Positions 9,534-17,490 of a DNA stretch of 64,000 nucleotides are shown here, in pieces; position 1 is the stretch's first letter, and each line of letters opens with the position of its first letter. Both the position numbers and the translations under genes were made by a program. Origin of the DNA: Burkholderiales bacterium (lineage in GTDB: Bacteria > Pseudomonadota > Gammaproteobacteria > Burkholderiales > Casimicrobiaceae); NCBI GenBank assembly GCA_016790165.1, contig JAEUPL010000013.1, forward strand, positions 81,543 to 145,542, written 5' to 3'. A model generated the notes under the pieces. That model was not told the origin of the DNA, did no database searches, and saw only the letters and a list, made by a program, of their open reading frames with translations.

Positions 9534-9848
9534 ATGGCAGACCCGATGCGCATTCGCGCACAACTCAAGGACGGCGGTGTGACGGAAGTGCGCGTGCTGA
9601 TGGCGCACGTCATGGAGACCGGGCAGCGCAAAGACGGTGCCGGCAATACGGTGCCTGCGCACCATATTCAGGGCATCACCGCAACGTGGAACGGCAAACC
9701 AGTCCTCGCCGCTCAGTTCGGCCCATCTGTCTCGCAGAACCCGGTGCTGAACTTCAGCTTCAAGGGTGGCGCGAAAGGTGAGAAGGTGATCATCACCTGG
9801 ACGGACAACAAGGGTGACAAACGGACTGACGAGGCCACCATCTCGTAA
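9534..9848 (+). CDS. soxZ: SoxZ, SoxY-binding subunit
   Basis: A 104-aa protein without a signal peptide, as usual for SoxZ, which crosses the membrane bound to SoxY. Family features include the start ADPMRIRAQLKDG, the AHVMETGQRKD stretch and a C-terminal GEKVIITWTDNKGD immunoglobulin-like strand. A good ribosome site (AGGAGAAAG) precedes ATG. A terminator-like hairpin lies 17 bp after the stop and separates it from soxA. Confidence 0.95.
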   Translation: MADPMRIRAQLKDGGVTEVRVLMAHVMETGQRKDGAGNTVPAHHIQGITATWNGKPVLAAQFGPSVSQNPVLNFSFKGGAKGEKVIITWTDNKGDKRTDEATIS

Positions 9849-9865
9849 GCACGTTGCAGCAAACA

Positions 9866-9893
9866 CGGCGGAGCGATCCGCCGTTTTCTTTTT
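9866..9893 (+). terminator. Terminator-like hairpin between soxZ and soxA
   Basis: Stem CGGCGGA / TCCGCCG (7 bp) with loop GCGA is followed by TTTTCTTTTTC. It sits between two genes of one functional set, so it may be a partial terminator that sets the ratio of SoxYZ to SoxAX. Confidence 0.8.
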
Positions 9894-9913
9894 CATTTGG
9901 GAGGAGCGAGGAG

Positions 9914-10732
9914 ATGAAAAAGTGCAGAGTCGCGGCAATCGCCGTGATCGCCGCAGCAGTCTGGCTGCCGGCTGGGCCGTCGCTGGCGCAGGACACAACA
10001 AAGGAAATTGAGCGCTATCGGCAGATGCTCGCCGACGGCAATCCGGCGGAATTGCTCGAGATGCGCGGCGAGGGCTTGTGGAAAGAAAAACGCGGCCCGA
10101 AAAACGTGTCACTCGAAGCCTGTGATCTCGGTCTGGGCGCCGGCAAGGTGCAAGGCGTCAACGCCGTGTTGCCGCGCTACTTTGCCGATGTAAACCGCGT
10201 GATGGATCTCGAGTCGCGGCTGGTGCATTGTCAGGTCACCCTGCAGGGGCTCAATCGTGCCGATCTCGTCAAGCGACCGTACTCACTCGCGGCAGGTGAG
10301 CGGCAAACCGATCATGAAGCGCTGGTGGCCTATCTCGTCGGACAATCGCGCGGCGCGAAGGTCAACGTACCGCAGGCGCATCCGCTCGAACAAGCCGCCT
10401 TCAAGCGTGGTGAGCAGATGTTCCACTTCCGCGGCGGACCCTACGACTTCTCGTGCGCCACCTGCCATGGCGAAGAGGGCCAGCGTATCCGTTTGCAGGA
10501 CCTGCCGAATTTCGGCACGCCTGCGGACGCGCAGCGCGCATTTACCACCTGGCCCGCGTATCGCGTGAGCCAGGGGGCAATGCGCACGATGCAGTGGCGG
10601 ATATTCGACTGCTTCCGCCAGCAGCGCATGCCGGAACTGATCTTTCTGTCGCAAGCTTCCATCGACCTGATCACCTACATGGGCGTCAAGGCGAAGGACG
10701 GCACGATGGACGTACCGGCCATCAAACGCTAA
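9914..10732 (+). CDS. soxA: SoxA, c-type cytochrome of the SoxAX complex
   Basis: SoxA with SoxX joins thiosulfate to the SoxY cysteine. The 272-aa protein has a signal peptide (to GPSLAQ) and a single haem site, CATCH (about residue 183). The N-terminal domain keeps two lone cysteines (EACDLG, VHCQV) where diheme SoxA has a first haem, so this is the monoheme type. The catalytic cysteine ligand region FDCFRQQRMPEL is present. ATG 9914 follows GAGGAGCGAGGAG. Confidence 0.94.
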   Translation: MKKCRVAAIAVIAAAVWLPAGPSLAQDTTKEIERYRQMLADGNPAELLEMRGEGLWKEKRGPKNVSLEACDLGLGAGKVQGVNAVLPRYFADVNRVMDLESRLVHCQVTLQGLNRADLVKRPYSLAAGERQTDHEALVAYLVGQSRGAKVNVPQAHPLEQAAFKRGEQMFHFRGGPYDFSCATCHGEEGQRIRLQDLPNFGTPADAQRAFTTWPAYRVSQGAMRTMQWRIFDCFRQQRMPELIFLSQASIDLITYMGVKAKDGTMDVPAIKR

Positions 10733-10750
10733 GCACGAGGGGACATCATC

Positions 10751-11413
10751 ATGAAACCTATCACCCTTGCTCTTGGTGCGGCCACTGGCGCAGTGCTAGT
10801 GCTGAGCCTCGCAGGATGCGTCGCCACGCCGCCCGCGGCCACGGATGCCAAACCGGCGGCCGCACCCGCGGCCACAACGGTTGACGCCGTGATGCGTGAA
10901 TCGTTCAAGGAAACGGGCATCGCCAAGCTCGATCGCCTCAACCAGTCCGACTTGCAGCGCGCGTGCAGCGCCGCCTCAGCCACCGGCAAAACGGTCGACG
11001 GAAAAACTGCGGTCGCGCTGCAGAACGCGGCGCGCGCGGCCATCAAATACCCCGCCGACGGCAAGTACCTCGGCGACTGGAAGCGCGGTGAAGCCATCGC
11101 CCAGAACGGTCGCGGCCTGCAATTCACCGATACGGCGACGACCGTCAACGGCGGCAACTGCTACGCCTGCCACCAAATCGACAAAGCCGAGCTCGCCTAC
11201 GGCAACATCGGGCCCTCGCTCACCGCCTATGGCAAGAAAAAGGGCAACAGTGAAGCGGCGCTCAAAGCGGCGTGGGGACGGATCTGGAACAGCCACTCCG
11301 TCACCGCCTGCAACGCGATGCCCCGCTTCGGCGATGCCGGCATCCTGACCGAAGCGCAGATCAAGGATGTGATGGCGCTGCTCTTCGACCCGGCGTCACC
11401 GGTGAACAAGTAG
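10751..11413 (+). CDS. soxX: SoxX, monoheme cytochrome c with a lipobox
   Basis: SoxX is the electron-accepting partner of SoxA. The 220-aa protein has one haem site, CYACH (about residue 138), and a conserved C-terminal GDAGILTEAQIKDVMALL. Its leader ends LSLAGC, a lipobox, so the mature protein is predicted to be a lipoprotein tethered to a membrane; the following Ala/Pro-rich stretch would be a tether. It starts 18 bp after soxA and has an insertion before the haem compared with short SoxX forms. Confidence 0.92.
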   Translation: MKPITLALGAATGAVLVLSLAGCVATPPAATDAKPAAAPAATTVDAVMRESFKETGIAKLDRLNQSDLQRACSAASATGKTVDGKTAVALQNAARAAIKYPADGKYLGDWKRGEAIAQNGRGLQFTDTATTVNGGNCYACHQIDKAELAYGNIGPSLTAYGKKKGNSEAALKAAWGRIWNSHSVTACNAMPRFGDAGILTEAQIKDVMALLFDPASPVNK

Positions 11414-11453
11414 CGCCTGATCGTAGTGATCCTCCTACAGGCTCGGGTGTGAA

Positions 11454-11584
11454 CGCCGACAACGCATCGTGGACCGCGAAACGCCCTCGCTCCTCGAGGC
11501 CGGATGCACGGGGACTCTACGAACCAATGCTTGATCGCTTCGCGATGATGCCTACGGGAACCCGGATGCGAGCATCCGGGCTAC
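11454..11584. repeat. Left copy of an inverted dispersed repeat (about 130 bp)
   Basis: Bases 11454-11584 match the reverse complement of 12070-12199 over their whole length at roughly three quarters of positions. The best blocks are CGCCGACAACGCATC, TGGACCGCGAAAC and ATGCACGGGGAC. The copy ends in a hairpin CCCGGATGC / GCATCCGGG (11561-11580). It stops 10 bp before the following start codon. Confidence 0.75.
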
Positions 11585-11593
11585 GAATCTAAC

Positions 11594-12073
11594 GTGGACA
11601 CCAACCACAAACTGCCAAACGCGAAGGCACCTGATTGGTCTAAGTCACGTGCGCTGCGTGATGTCATCCAAGAGTCGGATCTGCATGATTTTTTGCTCGA
11701 ATCGATTCAACTGGATGTGAACTTTTGCGCAGAAGCACTTCTATCACTCCGAGTTCCGCCTAGCTGGTTTGGCGTTGAAAGTGTGGGCTGGACAGACCAT
11801 TGGCCATACGCACACGTCAGATTGTCCAAGATCACAAAATTTACGGGAACACAATTCGATTTGCTGGACGACGGCCCGGCGGAGATTGCAGGCGCTTCAA
11901 TACGTGACGGCGTGACGAACAGCGTGATCGAGATGGCAATTCGAGGAAATCGCGCGGAACAAAGTTACGGGTATGACGAGGGTGTTTCGATTGAGTTTTC
12001 ATTTTCAGGCGATGCCGTCGCTGCATTCTCTGACAGGGATGGACGTGTCTTGGAGTGGCCTGCAACCAAGTAG
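11594..12073 (+). CDS. Unknown protein in a repeat-bracketed cassette
   Basis: A 159-aa product from a GTG start, of no family I recognise. It has no signal peptide or membrane segment, is acidic and aromatic-rich (SWFGVESVGWTDHWPYAH), and looks like a compact beta-rich cytosolic domain. Base composition is visibly more AT-rich than the sox genes on both sides. The start lies 10 bp after one copy of a 130-bp repeat, and the stop codon is the first bases of the inverted second copy. It splits soxX from soxB, so insertion into a once continuous sox operon is likely. Small immunity-type proteins look similar, but nothing here proves that. Confidence 0.6.
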   Translation: MDTNHKLPNAKAPDWSKSRALRDVIQESDLHDFLLESIQLDVNFCAEALLSLRVPPSWFGVESVGWTDHWPYAHVRLSKITKFTGTQFDLLDDGPAEIAGASIRDGVTNSVIEMAIRGNRAEQSYGYDEGVSIEFSFSGDAVAAFSDRDGRVLEWPATK

Positions 12074-12199
12074 CCGGGCCGCGCGTCGTCGGGTTGCGGT
12101 GAATGCATCGCGGAGCGATCAAATTTTGGTTCGGCGGGGTCCCCGTGCATTCGACCCCGAGGAGCGGAGTGTTTCGCGGTCCAAGATGCGTTGTCGGCG
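12070..12199. repeat. Right copy of the inverted dispersed repeat
   Basis: This is the inverted partner of 11454-11584. It begins GTAGCCGGGC, so its first bases supply the TAG stop of the enclosed ORF, and it ends with the GATGCGTTGTCGGCG block. Confidence 0.75.
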
Positions 12200-12302
12200 C
12201 GTACTGGCGATGCATGAGCATCGCGTCTGCGCGCCGTTCAACGCATCCCGCGAAACGCGAGCACCGCAGGATCAGGGCGAATGTCGGGGTCGCCTTTCTT
12301 TG

Positions 12303-12334
12303 GTTCCTTTCTTTGGCGAAGCAAAGAAAGGAAC
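12303..12334. repeat. Perfect 13-bp hairpin of a common proteobacterial repeat
   Basis: GTTCCTTTCTTTG (12303-12315) pairs perfectly with CAAAGAAAGGAAC (12322-12334) across GCGAAG. This matches a repeat type I recall as common in beta- and gammaproteobacteria. A second common motif, CCCTCTCCCC-type, follows at about 12405-12445, so 12200-12470 is repeat-derived with no gene. Confidence 0.65.
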
Positions 12335-12493
12335 TGGCCCCGCGCGGCCAAAGAGCGCGCTGGTGGCACACGCACCAACACGGCGAGAGGACTGCAACCA
12401 GCACCCTCTCTCCCCAACCCCTCTCCCCTCAAGGGCAAGGGGTGCAGTAATGGCTGACGGTCCACCACCGTCCATTTGCGATCAAAGACAATC

Positions 12494-14218
12494 ATGCAAC
12501 GTAGAGAATTCCTGAATATCCTCGCCATCGCCGCCGCAGCCGGCGCCGCGCTTGACAGCAAGGCGCTGCTGGCCGCCACGCCCTCGGCGGTTGACAAGTT
12601 CTACGACCTGCCGCGATTCGGTAACGTGCACTTTCTGCACATGACCGACTGCCATGCGCAGCTGAAGCCGATCTACTTCCGCGAACCCAACGTGAACCTG
12701 GGCTTCGGCAGTGCGCTCGACAAGCCGCCGCACCTCGTGGGCGAACACCTGCTTAAGGCGTTCAACGTCGCGCGCGGTGGTCGTGAAGCGCATGCCTTCA
12801 CCTACCTCGATTTCGAAGCCAGCGCCAAGACCTACGGCAAGGTCGGCGGCTTTGCTCATCTCGCCACGCTGGTGAAGCAGCTGAAAGCCTCGCGTCCCGG
12901 CGCATTGCTGCTGGACGGCGGCGACACCTGGCAAGGCTCTGCGACCGCGCTGTGGACCAACGGGCAGGACATGGTGGACGCCTGCCTCGCGCTCGGTGTG
13001 GATGTGATGACGGGCCATTGGGAATTCACGCTCGGTGCCAAGCGCGTGCAGGAAGTCGTTGAAAAAGACTTCAAGGGCAAGCTGGATTTCGTGGCGCAGA
13101 ACGTCAAGACCACGGATTTTGAGGACCTCGTCTTCAAGCCCTACACGTTGAAGGAGATGAACGGCGTGAAGGTGGCCGTCGTCGGGCAAGCCTTTCCCTA
13201 CACACCCATCGCCAATCCGCGCTACATGACGCCGGACTGGAGCTTTGGCATTCGCGACGAGGACATGCAGAAGGTCGTCGACGAGGCGCGCAGCAAAGGC
13301 GCAAAGGTGGTCGTGGTGGTGTCGCACAATGGCATGGATGTCGACCTCAAAATGGCGTCACGCGTGCGCGGCATCGATGCCATTTTGGGGGGCCACACGC
13401 ACGACGGCGTGCCCGGCGCGATCCCCGTGAAAAACCCCGGCGGCGTGACGCTCGTCACCAACGCCGGCTCGAACAGCAAGTTCCTCGGTGTGCTTGACTT
13501 CGATGTCAAGGACGGCAAGGTGGCGGACTTCCGCTACAAATTGCTCCCGGTGTTCGCCAATCTGCTCAAGGCCGATCCGGCGATGGAGGCACTGATCCAG
13601 AAAATTCGCGCGCCCTATGAGGCCAAGCTCGGCGAGACGCTTGCCGTCACCGATGCCACGCTGTACCGCCGTGGCAACTTCAACGGCTCGTTCGACCAGA
13701 TGATCCTCGACGCGCTGATGGAGGTGAAGAACACGGAAATCGCCTTCTCGCCCGGCTTCCGCTGGGGCACCTCGCTGCTCTCGGGGCAGGCTATCACGCG
13801 CGAGCACCTGATGGACCAGACCGCGATCACTTATCCCTACACCACCGTCACCGAAATGAGCGGCGAGATGATCAAGACGGTGCTGGAGGACGTGGCCGAC
13901 AACCTGTTCAACCCCGACCCGTACTACCAGCAGGGCGGCGACATGGTGCGCGTGGGCGGCCTGCAATACACGATCGACCCGCTCGCCACCCAAGGCAAGC
14001 GCATCACCGAGATGCGGCTCAAAGGCGCGCCGATTGACGCCACCAAGACGTACAAGGTGGCCGGCTGGGCGCCGGTGTCTGAGGCGGCGCGAGACGCCAA
14101 GACCGAGCCGGTGTGGGACGTGGTTGAAACCTGGCTGAAAGCGAAGAAGCGCATTCCCGCCCGCACACTCAACATGCCCCGCATCCTGAACGCCGAGGGC
14201 AACAAGGGCATCGCCTGA
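12494..14218 (+). CDS. soxB: SoxB, dimanganese sulfate thiohydrolase
   Basis: SoxB hydrolyses the terminal sulfonate from SoxY as sulfate. The 574-aa protein is of typical length, with a twin-arginine leader (QRREFLNILA), the metal-binding start FLHMTDCHAQLKP, the GHWEFTLG motif, GGHTHDG for metal ligation, and the C-terminal 5'-nucleotidase domain (about 390-560). ATG 12494 was chosen because it places the RR pair at residues 3-4; the earlier TTG 12476 would add six residues. It is parted from soxX by the repeat cassette and probably has its own promoter. Confidence 0.95.
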   Translation: MQRREFLNILAIAAAAGAALDSKALLAATPSAVDKFYDLPRFGNVHFLHMTDCHAQLKPIYFREPNVNLGFGSALDKPPHLVGEHLLKAFNVARGGREAHAFTYLDFEASAKTYGKVGGFAHLATLVKQLKASRPGALLLDGGDTWQGSATALWTNGQDMVDACLALGVDVMTGHWEFTLGAKRVQEVVEKDFKGKLDFVAQNVKTTDFEDLVFKPYTLKEMNGVKVAVVGQAFPYTPIANPRYMTPDWSFGIRDEDMQKVVDEARSKGAKVVVVVSHNGMDVDLKMASRVRGIDAILGGHTHDGVPGAIPVKNPGGVTLVTNAGSNSKFLGVLDFDVKDGKVADFRYKLLPVFANLLKADPAMEALIQKIRAPYEAKLGETLAVTDATLYRRGNFNGSFDQMILDALMEVKNTEIAFSPGFRWGTSLLSGQAITREHLMDQTAITYPYTTVTEMSGEMIKTVLEDVADNLFNPDPYYQQGGDMVRVGGLQYTIDPLATQGKRITEMRLKGAPIDATKTYKVAGWAPVSEAARDAKTEPVWDVVETWLKAKKRIPARTLNMPRILNAEGNKGIA

Positions 14219-14251
14219 GTCGCAGGCGCGTCCATTGGCTGCCCGGTGCGT

Positions 14252-14372
14252 TACAGCTTTTTGCACGTATCGACCGGCCGGCGGTCGTTACAGGTCAATT
14301 TGAAACTATGTCGATATCATGACGAATCACGCTGAAAGCAAGCAGCAACAGTCGATGAACGAAAAAGCTGTA
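14252..14372. repeat. 122-bp quasi-palindromic element, copy 4 (121 bp)
   Basis: The left end TACAGCTTTTTG (14252) and right end AAAAAGCTGTA (to 14372) are perfect 11-bp complements. The centre is GTCGAT at 14310-14315, 58 bases from the left end and 57 from the right. The right arm runs into the coding region of the thioredoxin gene. Confidence 0.7.
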
Positions 14373-14870
14373 TTCGGGGCACGGCGCAGCGTGTTGCGCG
14401 GACTCACGATCGGCGCACTGGCCTTCGTTGCGACCGGTGGCGCGGGCGTGCACGCAGCGAGCGTCGGCGACGCGGTGGCGCTGCCCGCCGTCACACTCAT
14501 CGACGGCACCGTGCTCAAGCCCGAGCACTGGAAGGGCAAGGTGCTCATCGTTCAACGCTTCGCCACGTGGTGCCCGTTCTGCAAGGTGCAAAACCCGAAG
14601 CTAGAAAAGCTGCTCAAGGCGAACAAGGCCAGAGGCCTTGAAGTGCTCTCGCTGTCCATCGACAAGAACGCCGCCGAAGTGCCGAAATACATGCAGCAGC
14701 ACGGCTACACCTTCAACGCCGCGATGATGACGCCCGAGTGGCAACGCGTGCTGGGCGACATCAAGGGCCTGCCGGTGATCTGGGTGATCGGTCGCGACGG
14801 CAAGGTCAAACAGGTCGAAGCCGGAGAACTGCTCGACGAAGACGTGGCCGAACTCGCCCGCTGGCTATAA
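14319..14870 (+). CDS. TlpA-like periplasmic thioredoxin beside soxB
   Basis: An up-to-183-aa thioredoxin-fold protein with the redox motif WCPFCKVQ (about residues 86-93) and a GLPVIWVIGRDGK cis-proline region. The leader holds ARRSVLRGLTIGALAF, so export (Sec or Tat) is predicted. Proteins of this type (SoxW/TlpA-like) keep Sox components reduced. The start is uncertain: ATG 14319 and ATG 14355 both lie inside a 121-bp palindromic element, and neither has a strong ribosome site. The later start gives a more normal signal peptide. Confidence 0.85.
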   Translation: MTNHAESKQQQSMNEKAVFGARRSVLRGLTIGALAFVATGGAGVHAASVGDAVALPAVTLIDGTVLKPEHWKGKVLIVQRFATWCPFCKVQNPKLEKLLKANKARGLEVLSLSIDKNAAEVPKYMQQHGYTFNAAMMTPEWQRVLGDIKGLPVIWVIGRDGKVKQVEAGELLDEDVAELARWL

Positions 14871-14908
14871 TTTCTGGCTCAACTGGGTGCTCACCCAGAC
14901 GCGCTCTA

Positions 14909-14995
14909 GCCGGGGTGGCGGAATTGGTAGACGCAGCGGATTCAAAATCCGCCGCTAGTGATAGTGTGCGGGTTCGAGTCCCGCCCTCGGCACCA
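14909..14995 (+). tRNA. tRNA-Leu (anticodon CAA)
   Basis: An 87-nt class II tRNA: acceptor GCCGGGG / CCTCGGC, long variable arm, GGTTCGAGTCC T arm and anticodon CAA at 14943-14945 in loop TTCAAAA. The CCA end is encoded (14993-14995). It reads UUG codons. Confidence 0.97.
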
Positions 14996-15037
14996 ATCGG
15001 ACTTCAAATGTCCGGTGGACATTTGAAGTCCGATTGG
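14993..15037. repeat. Perfect 21-bp hairpin sharing the tRNA CCA end
   Basis: Arms 14993-15013 and 15017-15037 are perfect complements over 21 bp with loop GGT. The left arm begins with the CCA of tRNA-Leu. It could act as a terminator or processing signal, but no T run follows. Confidence 0.8.
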
Positions 15038-15292
15038 GTCAAAAGAAGCGCTCCAAAGCCTCCCCCTATCTGCCGGTGAAGGACGCAATAAAGCGTCCCA
15101 AGAGTTACGCCCATTGCAGCGTGCAAGGTCCGCGCGCAGCGCGCTAACTAAGGCGAGAGCGCCAGCGAGCGCCGCATTGGCTCGCAAGAATGGCCGGTGG
15201 ACAATCAAAGCCCGATCGGGCAGAGCGTGACGCCCTACCAGTGACACGTGGAATTGTGACGGGCCAGCCGCGACTGGCCCGATCTCAAGTCA
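15038..15292. other. Intergenic region with a decayed copy of the hairpin arm
   Basis: Bases 15191-15220 (GGCCGGTGGACAATC onward) resemble the right half of the 14993-15037 hairpin with several changes. A stem GGGCCAG / CTGGCCC (about 15260-15279) lies just beyond the stop of the leftward transglutaminase gene and may end its transcript. No gene is seen. Confidence 0.5.
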
Positions 15293-16396
15293 CTAAGCCG
15301 TCACTTCCTTCGCCGAAATCACGTACTTGAACGTGTCCGGGGACAGTGAATCGAACGCGCCGGACGCGTTTTCGCCGTTCGGGTACATCAGGAACGGCAG
15401 GGTGCCCTTGGCGCTGCTGCCGGGCAGGCGGATGTCGTGCGCGGTGTTCCAGCCGACCCAGTTGCCTTCCCAGCGGCCAAACAGGTTGGCGTAGACAGGG
15501 GCTACGATGGGGTGCTTCGGGTCCTTGATCCAGTCGGCGGTTTCCTGGCGCATCACCTTCAGCACATCGGCCGGGTCCATCGCCACCCAGCCGTGCGACT
15601 TGAGATGCACCTCAGCTCGGCAGTGCTGCGCGCCTTTGAGGTTGGCCGAGTTGGCGCCCAGCTCCTTGTAGGGGAAGGCGGACGGCGCAAGGCGCAGGCC
15701 ATACACGTCGCGCGCCGGAATGCCCACTGCACGGCAGAGACCGACGAACAGCGCATTCAGGTCGGCACACTTGCCGCCCAGGTTGCCGGTTTCCAGCATC
15801 GTCTTGATGTCGCCCGTGCCGCAGCCGCGTGTGGTCGGTTCGCGGTGGCCGTTGGCGATGACCCATGCGTACAGCGCGCGGACTTTTTCCAGCTCGGTCT
15901 GGGCATTTTTCGTGGCTTCAAGCGCTGTCTTGCCTACGATGCCATCAACCGGTTGCAGCTCCGTCGGGCCGAGGTATGGCTTCAGGCTGGCGGCATCGGC
16001 ATCGGCCACGGTGCCTGGCTTGGACAGATCCACCGCGCGGTTGCGTGTTTGCAGCTTGCTGGTGACGGTGAGTGTCGGTGCAGCGACGCCGGCGTCGAAC
16101 TCCGCGTGCACCATGCGCACGCCACGCGCCGGGTCGTTCGCAAGGCTTGCCCGCGTTGCGTTGCCGCTCCATTGGTTGTTCAGCGTTTTCTGCCAGTCGG
16201 TGTCGAGATCGGGTACCGGCAGCCAGAGTTTGGTGACGCCCTTCGGCTCGGCGACGGTGACCGTGGTGGTCAGCTCAAACGTGCGCCACGGCCCGACGGC
16301 AGGCTCGAATTTGCGCTCCTGCGCGAAAGCGGGGATCGGCAGGGCAGAGATCAGGCCAGCTTGCAGCAGCTGGCGGCGTGTCAGACTGATTTTCAT
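15293..16396 (-). CDS. Exported transglutaminase-like protein
   Basis: A 367-aa protein with a twin-arginine-like leader (LTRRQLLQAGL) and a transglutaminase-like core. GGKCADLNALFVGLCRAVGIPAR holds the candidate catalytic Cys; CRAEVHL supplies the His and AMDPAD the Asp. The first 150 residues form a separate beta-rich domain. Such proteins act as cysteine proteases or amidases in the cell envelope; the substrate is unknown. It ends a leftward set with a TlpA-like thioredoxin 74 bp upstream, so a redox or sulfur-related envelope role is a fair guess. Confidence 0.8.
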   Translation of the reverse strand: MKISLTRRQLLQAGLISALPIPAFAQERKFEPAVGPWRTFELTTTVTVAEPKGVTKLWLPVPDLDTDWQKTLNNQWSGNATRASLANDPARGVRMVHAEFDAGVAAPTLTVTSKLQTRNRAVDLSKPGTVADADAASLKPYLGPTELQPVDGIVGKTALEATKNAQTELEKVRALYAWVIANGHREPTTRGCGTGDIKTMLETGNLGGKCADLNALFVGLCRAVGIPARDVYGLRLAPSAFPYKELGANSANLKGAQHCRAEVHLKSHGWVAMDPADVLKVMRQETADWIKDPKHPIVAPVYANLFGRWEGNWVGWNTAHDIRLPGSSAKGTLPFLMYPNGENASGAFDSLSPDTFKYVISAKEVTA

Positions 16397-16470
16397 GAGT
16401 TACTCCGTAGGTCAATCGTTAGGACGGGGAATCGGGGGTGCAGACGATGCGGCCGCGAATGGGGCCTCGC

Positions 16471-17001
16471 TTACGTCACGCGCGAGTCGAGCAATGGCCG
16501 AAGCCATCGCGCCGCATCGGGGCCAAGCCAATCGATTTCGCCAATGACCGCGAAACGGGCGCGACCCGTGCGATCAACGGCGATGGTCGTTGGGTAAATT
16601 TTGACACCGTAGTCGCGCGCCACGCCGCCATCGCGGTCGCGCAGCACGGTGAGCGAAAGGCCGGTCTGCTCGACAAACCGCTTCACGGTGCCGTCGGTCT
16701 CGCGAAAGTTGATCGCCAGCACCTTGAGTCCGGCGCTGGCATGACGAGACTCGAGCAACTCAAGCGACGGCATCTCGGCGCGGCAGGGCTCGCACCAGCT
16801 CGCCCAGAAGTTCAGCAGCAACGGCCTGCCGCGCAGCGCGGCGAGAGACACGGGTTGACCACCCAGTGCATCCAGTTCGAACGCTGGCGTCGCCTGCGTG
16901 CGCGGCCACGGCACGGGCACCGGCTTCGCCGTGGCGACGTTCGGCAACCCCAATGGCAAACCAGCGGCCGCCAGCATGGTCAGCGCTGCGCGTCGGTTCA
17001 T
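16471..17001 (-). CDS. TlpA-family periplasmic thioredoxin
   Basis: This 176-aa protein has a signal region (NRRAALTMLAAAG to ATA) and a thioredoxin fold with WASWCEPCRAEMP (CEPC, about residue 72) and the cis-Pro segment KIYPTTIAVD. It differs from the CPFC protein next to soxB, so the window has two TlpA-like proteins plus DsbD. It lies 87 bp after the DsrE-like gene in the same direction. Confidence 0.88.
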   Translation of the reverse strand: MNRRAALTMLAAAGLPLGLPNVATAKPVPVPWPRTQATPAFELDALGGQPVSLAALRGRPLLLNFWASWCEPCRAEMPSLELLESRHASAGLKVLAINFRETDGTVKRFVEQTGLSLTVLRDRDGGVARDYGVKIYPTTIAVDRTGRARFAVIGEIDWLGPDAARWLRPLLDSRVT

Positions 17002-17088
17002 CTGCCTGCTCCAGCGCGCGCCCGCGAAAAGCGTCCGAACGATCTTGCATCGGCCGATGCGCAGAGTGGGGGCAGGGCAGCCATGACG

Positions 17089-17490
17089 TCAAAACACCAG
17101 TACCGACCAGTTCGCATCCATCGCGCGTGACATGAACTGCACGGCGCCACCGAAGCGGGAGCATTCTGGAATTAGATGATCGGCATCCATACGCTGTGCG
17201 ACCAGCGCGTCGCGGCATGCGTACAGCACGGCACCGTGCTCGACCGCTTCGCGCAGCGTATCGAGGATGGTTTTGGGGTGATCTGACGCGCGCAGGGACG
17301 CGGCGACGCCCGGCCGGAGCAACTGCACGCTGGCGGCCGTGAAATAAATTTCAACCGGCGCGTCCATCGCCGCCGCCGCCGCCGCGCAGAAGAAGGGCGT
17401 TGCCAGTCGGTGCGGCGCGGATGGATCGGCGCTCCACAACAGGATGGCCACGCCGCGGGCGTCGGGAGGAGACTTGCAGGTGTCAGCCAT
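17089..17490 (-). CDS. DsrE/DsrF-like small sulfur-transfer family protein
   Basis: A 133-aa protein with the DsrE-like fold: an initial strand GVAILLWSADP, helix FFCAAAAAAMD, strand VEIYFTAASVQLL, and a late region VLYACRDALVAQRM with a possible active cysteine, then a second Cys in LIPECSRFGG. DsrE/TusD-family proteins move persulfide sulfur between carriers. The start ATG 17490 overlaps the stop of the lipoyl-carrier gene by 8 bp, so the two are likely translated together, and that coupling supports a joint role. Confidence 0.78.
   Translation of the reverse strand: MADTCKSPPDARGVAILLWSADPSAPHRLATPFFCAAAAAAMDAPVEIYFTAASVQLLRPGVAASLRASDHPKTILDTLREAVEHGAVLYACRDALVAQRMDADHLIPECSRFGGAVQFMSRAMDANWSVLVF

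Noticed and set aside
11454-12199. Integron cassette with attC sites around the unknown ORF
   Set aside because: The repeats are inverted rather than direct, and no RYYYAAC/GTTRRRY pair or integron integrase is seen.
14942-15247. Leftward 101-codon frame ending CRGRDSNPHTITSGGF
   Set aside because: This is the well-known false protein from the reverse strand of a tRNA gene.
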